Shown here in pieces: positions 33,678 to 42,980 of a stretch of 64,000 nucleotides of DNA. The stretch is taken from positions 1 to 64,000 of the forward strand of contig NZ_CP085331.1 in assembly GCF_020614375.1 (NCBI RefSeq). The letters are read 5' to 3'. The notes below the pieces were generated by a model. That model saw nothing but the letters and a program-made list of their open reading frames with translations. It was not told the origin of the DNA and searched no databases. The translations under genes were made by a program, and so were the position numbers. Positions within the stretch are counted from its first letter, which is position 1. Every line of letters starts with the position of its first letter. This DNA comes from Haladaptatus salinisoli (GTDB taxonomy: Archaea; Halobacteriota; Halobacteria; Halobacteriales; Haladaptataceae).

Positions 33678-33887
33678 TTTTAGAAGGTTGAATCATACTC
33701 GTAGTAGTCGGTTTTGTCAGAAATTAGTGTTGATGATTGACTTGGTTAGTGAAGTTGTTGCGTATTCGTTGTGCCGAGAATGTGGAAATATAGATTTTCT
33801 ATATAGTGGAAATGTACTCCCATATGAAAAAATTGGCAAACATTAATTAGATTGTTGAAAGTATTGCTAGTCTAGGGAGCATAGATC

Positions 33888-35105
33888 ATGAGTGTCAGAG
33901 AATCAGCTAATAACTTCACAGAAACCGTCGCTGGTATTATTCTTAACATCATCAGATTTATCTACGGCTTAGTTGCCTTCATTCTACGTCTCCTGGATTT
34001 TGTTTACGTTCGAGTCAAGGATGGCATCGTCGGCAAATCAAATATGAAACGCATGCTTCGGGGGAATATCTCGGTTGCACAAAATGACTTACTAAACTAC
34101 ACGATAGAATATAATCAAGATCGATATGGAGACGGCAACGGTTCTAGAACCGCAAACATTCCAAAAATCAAACAAGCTCTCGAACTGAGTTCTATTGACT
34201 CATATGAAAGAGGCTTCGGTGGCTGGACATCTAGTAGCTCATTAAGCCTGCTTCCGTTCTTCAGCAAATATGATTATGAATACACCGATGGCGAAGAGAT
34301 TGAATTACCGTCGTTACCGCCGTGGGCTGTCTCTGCATATCGACTTCTGAATGAAGCTCAGAAAGACTTCCGTTATCAACCAGCGGATGCTTTGCGTTCT
34401 TTCTACTCCGCGAAAAGATATCTCCTACGTGGAAAACTGGACCTCTATCCCGAGCTAAAAACAATCGAAGCAAAGAAGATGCAAGGAGAACTTCAGGATT
34501 TACCGGCCTCCTCGCGAAAGAGTTCGATTTCCGATCTGATCTGTGATGAAGACGGAGATCTAAAGGACATCTTGTCAGAGGAGGACATAATCGGTGCAAA
34601 CGAGATACTCCATGAACACAACATCGACACCTTCGCAGATATCGAAAACCTTCGTGTGAACATTCTCAACTTCGTCTTTAGCATAATCATCATTGCGGTG
34701 GGTGTGATTCTCTTTTTCCCATTATTCTCAAGTTTCCCCTCGTCCGGAGCCGACTCCAACCTTAATGCAGTATTATCCAATCCCGAATTTAACTACGAAG
34801 CTAGTGTGTTCTTGCTTGCGACCACCTTCGGCGCAATCGGCGCTTCGGTCAGCGGCATCTTGACCCTCAACAAAGAAGGGAGAATCACACAAGCCTCAGA
34901 ACGAATCCTCGGCTATTGGCTAGCCTTTGTCCGCATTGTCATTGGCGCTGTCTCTGCACTACTTATCACGCTTCTCCTCCAATCCGGGAGCGGCGGTGAG
35001 ATGTCTCTGACAATACTAATGGGCGTTGCTTTCGCGTCTGGGTTCTCAGAACGACTTCTCCTCTACTCGGTCGAAACTTTCGAAGGAACCGTCGTCGGTC
35101 CATAA
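33888..35105 (+). CDS. Large membrane protein of unknown family
   Basis: A 405-residue protein. An N-terminal hydrophobic stretch (GIILNIIRFIYGLVAFILRL) is followed by a large soluble region with an alpha-helical repeat-like part (LRSFYSAKRYLLRGKLDLYP). Three or four C-terminal transmembrane helices follow (FVFSIIIIAVGVILFFPLF, ASVFLLATTFGAIGASVSGI, WLAFVRIVIGAVSALLITLL). The last segment (VAFASGFSERLLLYSVE) recalls a conserved tail seen in bacterial and archaeal membrane proteins near defence genes. Lower GC than neighbours suggests import. Confidence 0.7.
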   Translation: MSVRESANNFTETVAGIILNIIRFIYGLVAFILRLLDFVYVRVKDGIVGKSNMKRMLRGNISVAQNDLLNYTIEYNQDRYGDGNGSRTANIPKIKQALELSSIDSYERGFGGWTSSSSLSLLPFFSKYDYEYTDGEEIELPSLPPWAVSAYRLLNEAQKDFRYQPADALRSFYSAKRYLLRGKLDLYPELKTIEAKKMQGELQDLPASSRKSSISDLICDEDGDLKDILSEEDIIGANEILHEHNIDTFADIENLRVNILNFVFSIIIIAVGVILFFPLFSSFPSSGADSNLNAVLSNPEFNYEASVFLLATTFGAIGASVSGILTLNKEGRITQASERILGYWLAFVRIVIGAVSALLITLLLQSGSGGEMSLTILMGVAFASGFSERLLLYSVETFEGTVVGP

Positions 35106-35798
35106 CCAAGCACACCCGAGTTTTTTCGCACATATTCCATTTCAATCACCCCACTCTTATGTTCGGAAAGGACTCTTAGAGGTCGGAGCGGAAGGAAAAG
35201 ATATTTTTCTGACAGATCGTGTACAATCGACCTGCGGTTGAGCGAGATCTTATTTGTGTCGACTAATTGCCGACGAGTAAACACAAGATACAAGACCTAT
35301 ACTTCCGCAGAGAATCAGGATTACAGTCAAGTCCCATTCAAGTTGAAGCTGTCCAGCTGGGAGGGTGACGGTTTCGTCAAGGTGATCACAGTCGGACTCA
35401 TATTGGGGTGAAGCCGTTCGACGCTAGCTCTTGAGACCATTCTACCGGTACTACGCTTACCACCTTTCTTATTTGCCATCATTGAACGGAGTAATCTTCA
35501 CCCAGATTCTCAATCTAGATGTTATCGGGGCAAACTCGCTGCGAGATACGGTTGGTGTCTTGATGAATGAGAACATCGCCAATATTGAAGTGGCTTTAAA
35601 AATTACACTGTTAAATACATCCTCTGAATTCAGCACGGCCTTACCAAACTGTCCGTAATTGGGGATTTCAGCAGGGCCGATAGACTGAACATGCGTAATG
35701 AACGATCTCAAGCCCTAGCTCAACAACACACCGACTACCACCAGCGCTGGTAACCGAAAGGAAAGCGTCCCGCCCGAATAACCGCTCCTCGTGACCAG
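35106..35798. other. Intergenic DNA with coding relics
   Basis: No convincing complete gene. A minus-strand frame near 35230-35400 gives SPQYESDCDHLDETVTLPAG then a hydrophobic helix (WDLTVILILCGSIGLVSC), but it lacks a start and looks like the end of a lost membrane protein. The frame at 35469-35711 (minus) is not persuasive. The stretch ends at array element 1. Confidence 0.4.
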
Positions 35799-36510
35799 TG
35801 GACAGTCGGCCGGCAGAAACCAGACGGGGGTGCCCACCCAGCTGCAACACACCGGATTTCATCTGTTTTTCCACTGGACAGACAGCCAGTTGGAGTTCTC
35901 TTAACCGTCCTCTTGGTGACACACCGGATTTCCTTTGCTTTTCACCGGATCGACAGTCAACCCCTGCTCCTGACAGTCCCGCTAGTGAGACACCATAGTT
36001 CCGTGGTAGACAGCGCTCACTCGACAGTCCCACCGCTACTAAACCTAACACTCTCCTGCTGGTACGGAGAGGACAGTCCACCGGGCTCTCACTTGCTTAT
36101 CTCTCCTGTGTTGCTCAGTCTTGAACAGTCCCTCCAGCGGGACACCGCCGGAGTCCAGGGCGTGATGGTCGCCAGAGCAGACAGTCTCCTGTTGGTGGCC
36201 GGCGCACACGCGCCAGTCGTTGGTGGACAGTCCCACGTGCAGTAACGCCCGCTGTCGCGGGTCGCTTCAATGAAACTGCGGTATCTAACAGCAGACGGCA
36301 CCCCAGTGGTGGGCTTGAGTTGGCACCCAGATTATGCCGTCACGGCGGCACCTCAGACGGTGCGTGCTCCTGTTAGCACCCGGATCTACGTGAAGACAGT
36401 GGGCACCCAATTATTACAGCTGCTGGCACCCCACTTTCGTGGCTCATCTGATTTTGTCGTCCTGTCTCGTAGAGGGACTGTCAGACCTCGTCGCTCTTAG
36501 TGACTGTCCT
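35799..36510. repeat. Non-coding phased-motif array, element 1
   Basis: GACAGTC sites occur at 35801, 35952, 35972, 36023, 36072, 36124 (variant AACAGTC), 36180 and 36226. A conserved core TCAATGAAACTGCGGTATCT lies at 36267-36286. GCACCC boxes follow at 36298, 36323, 36348 (GCACCT), 36376, 36403 and 36426. Inverted GACTGTC sites are at 36476 and 36502. ACACCGGATTTC-like boxes, resembling origin recognition boxes, lie at 35849, 35921 and 35990. Element 2 (53407-54410) has the same order and spacing. No coding frame explains this. Likely a binding array for replication, partition or transfer proteins. Confidence 0.75.
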
Positions 36511-36532
36511 GTGCTGGCTCACAGCCAGAAAG

Positions 36533-37336
36533 TCATTCCGCTGGTGTTACCTCATGAATTCGGAGCGAATACTGCTCGGGCAAATCCTCAATTCTCATCC
36601 GTATCTTCAACACTTGCTCTTGAGCTGCCAATTCCTTCATCACCACACCTTGCGACCGCTCGAACGACGCGTTGCCAGTTTTGATCTCACAGTAATATTT
36701 CGCCAGCTCACAGCCATCCCACCCATCTTTCGCCCGGACGACACAGTCCGGTGCCCACCGTTTCACCCCTTCTCGATGGTCAACCGAGATCGGCTTGCCC
36801 CTTTCAATTTCGAGAGTCAGCCCGGACGCTAGCTCAGTATCATCGAGTTGTAAATCCTCCTGCACAAAGTAGTAGAGTGCGTGGGGTTTCGATCCGCCTG
36901 TCACGATTGCCTCCCCAAGTGCCCCGTAGAGATTCGCACCAACATCGAACGTCCACGTCTCACCATCAGTTGTAGCTGGTTCTGAAATCGATGGTGTGTG
37001 ATCAGCAAGAAGATAGGCTTCTATATCTCGCGAGTCATTCGTGGGTGCAGCCTGAATTCGCAGTGATCCATCGGCTGCCGATAACTGCTCCGCATACGCT
37101 TCTGCATGGTCTCGTGACCCGAAGTCAAGAGTACGGCCATGCGTCGTAATGATCTCCAAGAGTGTGGAATTTACTTCGAGGGCGTTGTCTTTCACTTCAA
37201 CGGCAAATCCCGTTCGATCGCCTGGTATGATTGGATCAGCGGCGTATTCATTGCTCGCTCTCTCTTCTGGCGACCGCTCAACGAGACGTCCCTTGTCGAA
37301 TTGCAGTTGCACCGTGTCTGAGTCACGATCGGGCAT
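36533..37336 (-). CDS. Putative PD-(D/E)XK nuclease-like protein
   Basis: A 267-residue protein. The C-terminal third has a nuclease-like pattern: RWAPDCVVRAKDG with Asp, then YYCEIKTGNASFERSQG with Glu-Ile-Lys, the usual D...ExK spacing. The N-terminal half has strands and a helix (RDHAEAYAEQLSAADGSLRI). Its 3' end abuts array element 1, whose right arm appears shortened there. It might act on that array, but only proximity suggests it. Confidence 0.6.
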   Translation of the reverse strand: MPDRDSDTVQLQFDKGRLVERSPEERASNEYAADPIIPGDRTGFAVEVKDNALEVNSTLLEIITTHGRTLDFGSRDHAEAYAEQLSAADGSLRIQAAPTNDSRDIEAYLLADHTPSISEPATTDGETWTFDVGANLYGALGEAIVTGGSKPHALYYFVQEDLQLDDTELASGLTLEIERGKPISVDHREGVKRWAPDCVVRAKDGWDGCELAKYYCEIKTGNASFERSQGVVMKELAAQEQVLKIRMRIEDLPEQYSLRIHEVTPAE

Positions 37337-37511
37337 TGAGTCTCATTTGTCGTCTCTTCATCAAAAAATTCGATGTTCTTCTGAGTCACTAAGTACCGTG
37401 AATATGCGCAGTGCTGTATCAACAGTCGTCTATCGCTGTCTGTGCCGTTCTTGTGTCACTGAGTGACCCGTAGCGTTTTGTGCTACCTCTTCGAGTATCC
37501 GAATAGAACCC

Positions 37512-38666
37512 ATGCCAACTACTAACGACCGCGTCGTCGTGGTCGGAGCTGGCGTCTCGGGGCTTGCCATTGCCCGCGAACTCGCACCCGATCATGACGT
37601 TATCGTCCTCGACAAAGGCGGTGTCGCCGCAGATACTTCCTCCCGAGCATCCGGGATGATTTCGCTTTCGCTTGAACCGTTTCCCGATGAATGGGCGTCG
37701 TTCGCCCTATCACAGTTCCGGAACCTTGACGGGCAGGGCGTCTTTTCGTTTACAGAGCGCGAGACGGTTCGTCTCGTTCCTGAGGCGAACGCCGACCTAT
37801 ACACTGATCAAGCACCTGGTGGTGGAAAGTTTCTCACCCAACAGGAACTGGAGCGCAGATTCCCAGAATCGTTCGGTGACCTCTCTGCGTACGGAGGTGG
37901 TCTTCTCTACGATGGTACTGGTTACCTCGACGCACTCGACTATGCAATGACGTTGAAGTGGGCCGCAGAACAGAACGGAGCAGGAATCTTCCGCGACCAC
38001 GAAGTCACGGATATCCGAGTCGAAGACGGTACGGTGATTGGTGTTAAGACAGAGTACGGCGTTATCGACGCCGACCACGTCATCTACGCGACTGGCTGGA
38101 AGACGCGCGACCTCCTCGCCGATCACGTCGCACTCCCAGTGAGGCCGCTCCGGTGGAACGCGGTCGTCATCGAACCGGACAACCCACTTCCGGACGACTG
38201 CCCCATGGGTTCTGAACCGACGATGCGAATATACTGGCGGACGACCGGCCACGGTAACGTACTCGTTGGCGGAAATGAACACCTCCTCGACGACCCGGAA
38301 GGCACACCGATGGGCGTTCAAGAATCGTTCCGCGAAGGCGTGGTTGACGACGTCGCACCGCTGCTCAATGGGGTTGCTGCAGGAACTATCCGCCGAGAAG
38401 ATTGCTGTCCGTCCGCGGACTGTGCCTCACCCGATGGCCTTCCTATCATCGACACCCCCCAAGAAGCACCGGACGGGCTCGCGGTCGTGACCGGTCTTCA
38501 CGGCCGAGGCGTTATGCTCTCGCCTGTAACTGGGCGCGCCGTTCGGTCGCTGGTCACCGGAGAGGAACCACCCTTCCCGATGGCGCAGTTTCGGCTCGAT
38601 CGGTTTGACGACAGATCCGCTGATTTTGATTATCTAAGCCACTGGGGTGCAGGGGAAGACGATTGA
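37512..38666 (+). CDS. FAD-dependent oxidoreductase (D-amino acid/glycine oxidase type)
   Basis: A 384-residue DAO-family flavoprotein. The Rossmann motif VVVVGAGVSGLAIARELA is at about 8-25, ending with the acidic residue VLDKGG that binds ribose. The substrate domain is in the middle, and the GLHGRGVMLSPVTGRAVRSL FAD-contact motif is near the C-terminus. Family members oxidise amino acids or sarcosine with O2 or another acceptor. Metabolic cargo with no pathway neighbour; specificity unknown. Confidence 0.85.
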   Translation: MPTTNDRVVVVGAGVSGLAIARELAPDHDVIVLDKGGVAADTSSRASGMISLSLEPFPDEWASFALSQFRNLDGQGVFSFTERETVRLVPEANADLYTDQAPGGGKFLTQQELERRFPESFGDLSAYGGGLLYDGTGYLDALDYAMTLKWAAEQNGAGIFRDHEVTDIRVEDGTVIGVKTEYGVIDADHVIYATGWKTRDLLADHVALPVRPLRWNAVVIEPDNPLPDDCPMGSEPTMRIYWRTTGHGNVLVGGNEHLLDDPEGTPMGVQESFREGVVDDVAPLLNGVAAGTIRREDCCPSADCASPDGLPIIDTPQEAPDGLAVVTGLHGRGVMLSPVTGRAVRSLVTGEEPPFPMAQFRLDRFDDRSADFDYLSHWGAGEDD

Positions 38667-38867
38667 GTGCCGTAGTATCTGTTGCTCATCGCACTCAGGA
38701 GAATAATCGCCGATTCAACCAAGTGGATTGGGACAAATGAGTCCATTCAGGTGTTCATCTCGTAATCAGAGAGCCCCGAACCGATCGAGACCAAAGGAAG
38801 ACTCATCGATCTGTGACTCATCATCGGTCGCAATGGGGTATCATTGTTCAGTGTAGCAGGACGGTTA

Positions 38868-39347
38868 TCAACGTGCTTTCAATTGTGTTAAAATCCGTGA
38901 AACGACGGCTCCAGTGGAGTATCCGACCAATCCGATGAGTATTGCGAGTAGGAGACCGAATTTAACCCCGTATTCAATGCCACCAAGGAGTTCGGCGTGT
39001 GCAGAAGCATATCCGAACCCCAGCATCCGAGGATGGTGATACCGGGTGGAGTTCTCCCAACTGCTAGTAAGGTATCCTACCAGTGGTGGAAAAATGAACC
39101 ACCAGAGGCTGACGACCCACAGCGAACCGATAGTCGGCCCGAGACCCGCACCTAGCACTCCTGCACCAAAAGCGATTCCGAATGCTAGTATGAGCCAACC
39201 GAGAGAAAGACCGACATTCAGCCCAATCACGAATCCACCAGAGGCCAGTACTAAAAGGCCAACCACTGTCACGAGAAGAATAGCCCTGCTCTGGGCCTTT
39301 CCGACGATGTGCTGCCGCCAGACCCAACCATCGTCGGAATAGTTCAT
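38868..39347 (-). CDS. Polytopic membrane protein
   Basis: A 159-residue protein with about four or five Gly-rich helices (ILLVTVVGLLVLASGGFVIG, LGWLILAFGIAFGAGVLGAG, SLWVVSLWWFIFPPLVGYL and VKFGLLLAILIGLVGYSTG). It is haloarchaeal in style (DUF-type) with no known role. Start at MNYSDDGWVWR rather than nine codons earlier. Monocistronic. Confidence 0.65.
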   Translation of the reverse strand: MNYSDDGWVWRQHIVGKAQSRAILLVTVVGLLVLASGGFVIGLNVGLSLGWLILAFGIAFGAGVLGAGLGPTIGSLWVVSLWWFIFPPLVGYLTSSWENSTRYHHPRMLGFGYASAHAELLGGIEYGVKFGLLLAILIGLVGYSTGAVVSRILTQLKAR

Positions 39348-39596
39348 TATGATTAAGTTTGCAGTTGTAGTCAATAGCTGTTTTGGATAGGTTAATATCC
39401 ACTATCTGTGCGAACAAAGTGCCAGACTTGTGGCGGGCTGTCATGCTGAATACATTCTCTGAATCGGTCAATGCATTTTCAACCAGTCGAGAAACTGCTG
39501 CGATAGGGGTATGAAAACTTCTGCGAATCACTCTTAGCCATCGAATCACACGGATGTCCGATACCGATAAAAACTCACCACACAGAATACCGAGTA

Positions 39597-39848
39597 TTGA
39601 TAGAGGACGTGCCCCAACCAGCTAGCGACCCCTACCAACTGGGCGACGACGTACAGATCTACGTCTCCGAGACTGATCCCGATAGTGAATACCACGAGAA
39701 AGAAGGCACCATCACGGACGTCCTGCAGGACAATCTCGAAGACGAGACTGGGCGCGAACTGGACTTCTACAGCTACCGCATCAAAACTAATGGTGAGGAA
39801 AAATATGTCTGGTTCCGGCATCGTGACTTGGTGCCTGTATTACAGTAA
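39597..39848 (+). CDS. DUF8139-like small protein
   Basis: An 83-residue acidic protein: SDPYQLGDDVQIYVSETDPD, then EYHEKEGTITDVLQDNLEDE, then KYVWFRHRDLVPV. The pattern (a DDVQIYVSE strand and a KTNGEEKYVWFRHRDL end) is shared by a family common in haloarchaea, perhaps with an SH3-like barrel. Start codon is probably the TTG at 39597 or a nearby alternative. A decayed copy with its promoter is at 16353. Confidence 0.7.
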   Translation: MIEDVPQPASDPYQLGDDVQIYVSETDPDSEYHEKEGTITDVLQDNLEDETGRELDFYSYRIKTNGEEKYVWFRHRDLVPVLQ

Positions 39849-39872
39849 CCAATTACCGATACGTCCACTGCA

Positions 39873-40028
39873 ATGGCCAATAACGAACGCAAGCCAACGT
39901 GGCTACAAATCCAAGATGCACTCAAAGTCAACAAGAATCGCCTTCGCAGTGCGTGGCTCAAGGGAGGTTTTGTGAACCCGCCCAAAGAAGTCGCGCAAGA
40001 GAGCGACATCGCACAATTTTCAATATAA
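39873..40028 (+). CDS. Small hypothetical protein
   Basis: A 51-codon frame (MANNERKPTWLQIQDALKVN then KNRLRSAWLKGGFVNPPKEV) follows the DUF8139-like gene by 24 bp in the same direction. It looks helix-turn-helix-like, and the Lys/Arg content suggests nucleic-acid binding. It may be a short gene or a truncated one. Confidence 0.4.
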   Translation: MANNERKPTWLQIQDALKVNKNRLRSAWLKGGFVNPPKEVAQESDIAQFSI

Positions 40029-40087
40029 TTATTTATGAGACTTTTACCTAACACAAAACTTATTACAAAAGTTTCTAACTCCGAAGC

Positions 40088-41839
40088 ATGGCACGACAGA
40101 CACGACGACGGTTTCTCCAAGCGACTGGTGCAGTAACTGGTAGCGTGTTTCTCGGTAGCGGTGTTGGAAGTGCAACCTCTGCCGGAGCAAACGTTGCATT
40201 CGCGCCAGAAAATGCGTGGCCAACACCTGGAGGAACGATTGGAAACACACGAGCAACACACGCAGCAGGACCAACGGGTCCATATCTCCAGACACGATGG
40301 AAGGTTGGTGAATCACTATACTCTCCTGGGAGTCCAACTGTTGCAAATGGTATCGTATACTTTAGCGGCACCCCAAGCGATGGAGGGGAAGAGGGAGCAG
40401 TATTCGCATATGATACAACCAGTGGGGAACGGTTGTGGAAACAAGATAATGTTCCCACGGAATTCCGACTTCCTTCGGAATCAGGCGCGAATGGCAGATT
40501 GGGAGATCCTAACTCGCAACCAATTGTATCTGGTGGATCACTATATATTTCGTGTGATGGGATGGTGCCGCCATATTCTGGCGATGGGTTGATAGGCGTT
40601 TATTCGCTGAATGCAACAACAGGGGAGATTCAGTGGCGCCGTGCCGATCTTGGGACACCAGTGATTGGCGTGACGAATGATCGGGTGTATTTTGGAAGTG
40701 GCGCCCTTGATACAGCGACCGGTCAGTCGATTTGGGAGATAGATAGTCAAGAACAATTGATGGGTGTCGATGGTAGCACTCTGTATACGCGTGATTGGGA
40801 CTCCGCGGCTCAGACCACTGTGATTACTGCACGTGATGCTACAACTGGAACGAAACAGTGGCAAGTTGGAAGGGATCTCGGTCGGATAGTGGGGACTTCC
40901 ATAACTTCAGAAGCAATATACGTAACAAGCCAGTCTCTCGAGGAGGATCCGTCACTAACTGTCTATGCTCTCTCTACAACTGATGGGAGCATCAAATGGC
41001 AGTCTCCTGCTCCTGCTCGTGGAACAGCACCAACAATAGAATATTCTCTAAATGGGACAGAGGAACACACTTATACAGTGGATAGAGATCCATATATTAG
41101 TGCTCCTGCAGTTGATGAGTCTCGACTATATGTCCTTACTCGTACTTATGCTGATGAAATTATAGATCCAGTTGAACAACCTGATGGGGAGTATCTAGAC
41201 TCTTATAGTACACTCTATGCGTTTGATCGGTTTACTGGCGATGAACTGTGGCGGTTTGAAACGGCAGCGCAAGCCTTGGCAGCACCAACTGTGGCTGACG
41301 ATACTGTCTATTTCATGTGTAGATATCATGACTTCCCAAATGAGTATGGCCTCTCTTGGGGTACCCCTGCAATGTATGTGCTTGATACGCGGACAGGTGC
41401 AAAAAGTTGGGTCTCTGCAATTGATGCCGATTCTGATTCCTTCATTACGGCTCCGACGGTTGTAGACAAGAGTATCTTCCTCACAGTTCAACCCATTGGA
41501 GAGTATCCTGTTATATATGCGTTAGAGAGTACTCAATGTGGTGAATCCATCCCAGACGATGGCCCCCAAACTGTGAGAAATGATCCAGCTACCACAGAAA
41601 AGCAAAGAACCCTGAGTAGATCTGGTGCTGCACGGCTAGATCCAGACTCATTTCCTAATGACGTAGAGCCGTTGGTTTCCAGAGAGACACATCCTGCAAA
41701 CACTGGGACCGTATCGCCACCCACTGATCACTCCTTACTGTCTCCTCGCGATTTTAACTGGCGATCTCCTCTTGCGTTCGTTAGCAGTATCGGTGCAAGT
41801 GCCGGTGCCTATCTCACCAGCCACTCACTTCTCAGATAG
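40088..41839 (+). CDS. Tat-exported PQQ-type beta-propeller protein
   Basis: A 583-residue protein. It has a twin-arginine signal (RQTRRRFLQATGAVTGSVF) and then repeats of the PQQ-like beta-propeller blade: FAYDTTSGERLWKQD, YSLNATTGEIQWRRA, YALSTTDGSIKWQSP, YAFDRFTGDELWRFE and YVLDTRTGAKSWVSA. A Thr/Asp-rich stalk and a weak hydrophobic C-terminal helix (AFVSSIGASAGAYLTSHSLL) may anchor it. Haloarchaea export many such proteins; role not known, possibly a surface binding scaffold. A recombination junction lies right after its stop. Confidence 0.85.
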   Translation: MARQTRRRFLQATGAVTGSVFLGSGVGSATSAGANVAFAPENAWPTPGGTIGNTRATHAAGPTGPYLQTRWKVGESLYSPGSPTVANGIVYFSGTPSDGGEEGAVFAYDTTSGERLWKQDNVPTEFRLPSESGANGRLGDPNSQPIVSGGSLYISCDGMVPPYSGDGLIGVYSLNATTGEIQWRRADLGTPVIGVTNDRVYFGSGALDTATGQSIWEIDSQEQLMGVDGSTLYTRDWDSAAQTTVITARDATTGTKQWQVGRDLGRIVGTSITSEAIYVTSQSLEEDPSLTVYALSTTDGSIKWQSPAPARGTAPTIEYSLNGTEEHTYTVDRDPYISAPAVDESRLYVLTRTYADEIIDPVEQPDGEYLDSYSTLYAFDRFTGDELWRFETAAQALAAPTVADDTVYFMCRYHDFPNEYGLSWGTPAMYVLDTRTGAKSWVSAIDADSDSFITAPTVVDKSIFLTVQPIGEYPVIYALESTQCGESIPDDGPQTVRNDPATTEKQRTLSRSGAARLDPDSFPNDVEPLVSRETHPANTGTVSPPTDHSLLSPRDFNWRSPLAFVSSIGASAGAYLTSHSLLR

Positions 41840-41845
41840 ACGACC

Positions 41846-42025
41846 CTGTGACGGCCTCAGTGGCTTGTCGTGCTGGCCGTGTATACGAACGGACCGCAAA
41901 CCATTGCCGAACTAATCCCCGCTCCAGCCCTTTTATCCATGTCACACCAATTGACGTTCTCGGATATCACCGACCAGCGAACGCTCACGAAAAGTGCCAA
42001 TGCAACAGTCGACGATGCTAACTAA
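41846..42025 (+). pseudogene. SWIM 3' end and SprT 5' end fragments (cassette B)
   Basis: Immediately after the beta-propeller stop comes the last 23 codons of a SWIM gene (CDGLSGLSCWPCIRTDRKPL then PN and stop, 41846-41914). Then the 28-codon start of a SprT-like ORF (MSHQLTFSDITDQRTLTKSA, 41939-42025). Both match cassette A at 33267-33454. This is a remnant of the cassette with the middle deleted. Confidence 0.65.
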
Positions 42026-42039
42026 GGTACCTATTGCAC

Positions 42040-42282
42040 CTATTCCTCTGGAGTCCACCAGATAACAACCCGCGGCCTCAACTTCCCCCGCTCGACCTCT
42101 CCCTTTTCGTGTAACTCTTCAAGCCGTCGATGCGCAGAGGGCCGCTCGATCCCAAGCGTATCAGCCACCCAGCGAGCGGTTACTGCCGGAAACTCCGACT
42201 TGTGTATCGCCGTCAGAATCTCGTCGTCAGTCGTTTCCTCTGCAAATTGACTACGAGTATCGCGCTCTCTCTCGGCTGTCAT
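42040..42282 (-). CDS. Winged-helix regulator (cassette B)
   Basis: An 80-residue protein nearly the same as the cassette A regulator: MTAERERDTRSQFAEE, FPAVTARWVADTLGIERPSA then HRRLEELHEKGEVERGKLRP. It is intact although its partner SWIM and SprT genes survive only as fragments on the far side. The palindrome GTAGGAG..CTCCTAC is at 42291-42306 just upstream. It probably autoregulates. Confidence 0.78.
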   Translation of the reverse strand: MTAERERDTRSQFAEETTDDEILTAIHKSEFPAVTARWVADTLGIERPSAHRRLEELHEKGEVERGKLRPRVVIWWTPEE

Positions 42283-42290
42283 GGTAGACG

Positions 42291-42306
42291 GTAGGAGGTC
42301 TCCTAC
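42291..42306. promoter_or_regulatory. Palindrome before cassette B regulator
   Basis: GTAGGAGGTCTCCTAC, 7-bp arms and a GT centre, 9-24 bp upstream of the regulator ATG and overlapping the stop of the HalOD1 gene. It differs from the operators of cassettes A and C. Confidence 0.5.
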
Positions 42307-42578
42307 TCCACCTTCGCGTGAACCTCGCCATCTTGCCAGACTGTAACGGTCGCCCCCTTAACCGTGAATTCCACTGCTGTAACGGTATTCCCTTCCTTGC
42401 TGAAGAGAGCGTCAAGGGAGTCAGGATCGATGTAATCATAGAGTGTCCACTCTCCCGACTCTACGTCAATCCCGTCATGTTCTTCGAGGGCTTTGACGAC
42501 GATTTCATGGACTTGGACCTTCCCTCCATCGGAACGTCTTTCGCGTGTAGTCGTTACCCACATCCTCACACACCTCAT
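42303..42578 (-). CDS. HalOD1-type output-domain protein
   Basis: A 91-residue HalOD1 protein: VVKALEEHDGIDVESGEWTL, then YDYIDPDSLDALFSKEG, then VEFTVKGATVTVWQDGEVH. The stop overlaps the palindrome preceding the regulator at 42282, so the two may be co-transcribed. Role unknown as for the other copies. Confidence 0.75.
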   Translation of the reverse strand: MRCVRMWVTTTRERRSDGGKVQVHEIVVKALEEHDGIDVESGEWTLYDYIDPDSLDALFSKEGNTVTAVEFTVKGATVTVWQDGEVHAKVE

Positions 42579-42730
42579 GGAGAACTCTTCTGGCGGATCT
42601 AATAATGATACCGGCTAGCAGGATCTTAAGACAAAATAACAAATCTGATACTTGTTGGATGAGTCTGTCGCTCATCTCGCGATCCGTGGCGGCATAGTTA
42701 GTCTCAATCTCCGCAAGCAGTTCTTTCGCT

Positions 42731-42970
42731 TTTGGGAATCCACCAGATCACAACTCGTGGACTCAATTTCCCACGTTCCAACTCACCTCGCTCGTGAAGC
42801 TCCTCGAGTCACTGATGCACCGGCCGCTGCTCCATTGCAACCGCATCTGCGACCCACCGAGTGGTCACTGCCGGAAACTCGGACTCACGAATCTCTCGAA
42901 GAATGTCTTCGTCACTCGCTTTCTCCGCAAATCGTCCCAGCTCGTCGCGTTCACGCTCGTTTGCAGTCAG
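42731..42970 (-). pseudogene. Winged-helix regulator pseudogene (cassette copy F)
   Basis: Frame: LTANERERDELGRFAEKASD, FPAVTTRWVADAVAMEQRPV, then HQ, a TGA, and LEELHERGELERGKLSPRVV then IWWIP. The start ATG has become CTG (42970-42968) and an Arg codon became TGA (42811-42809). Otherwise the frame is intact and follows the cassette A/B regulators. It is clearly inactivated, and fairly recently. Confidence 0.75.
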
Positions 42971-42980
42971 CGCGCATCTA

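Noticed and set aside
36298..36431. CRISPR array, suggested by regular 25-bp spacing of GCACCC
   Set aside because: The repeated word is only about 6 bp and spacers are shorter than in any CRISPR; no cas genes are present.
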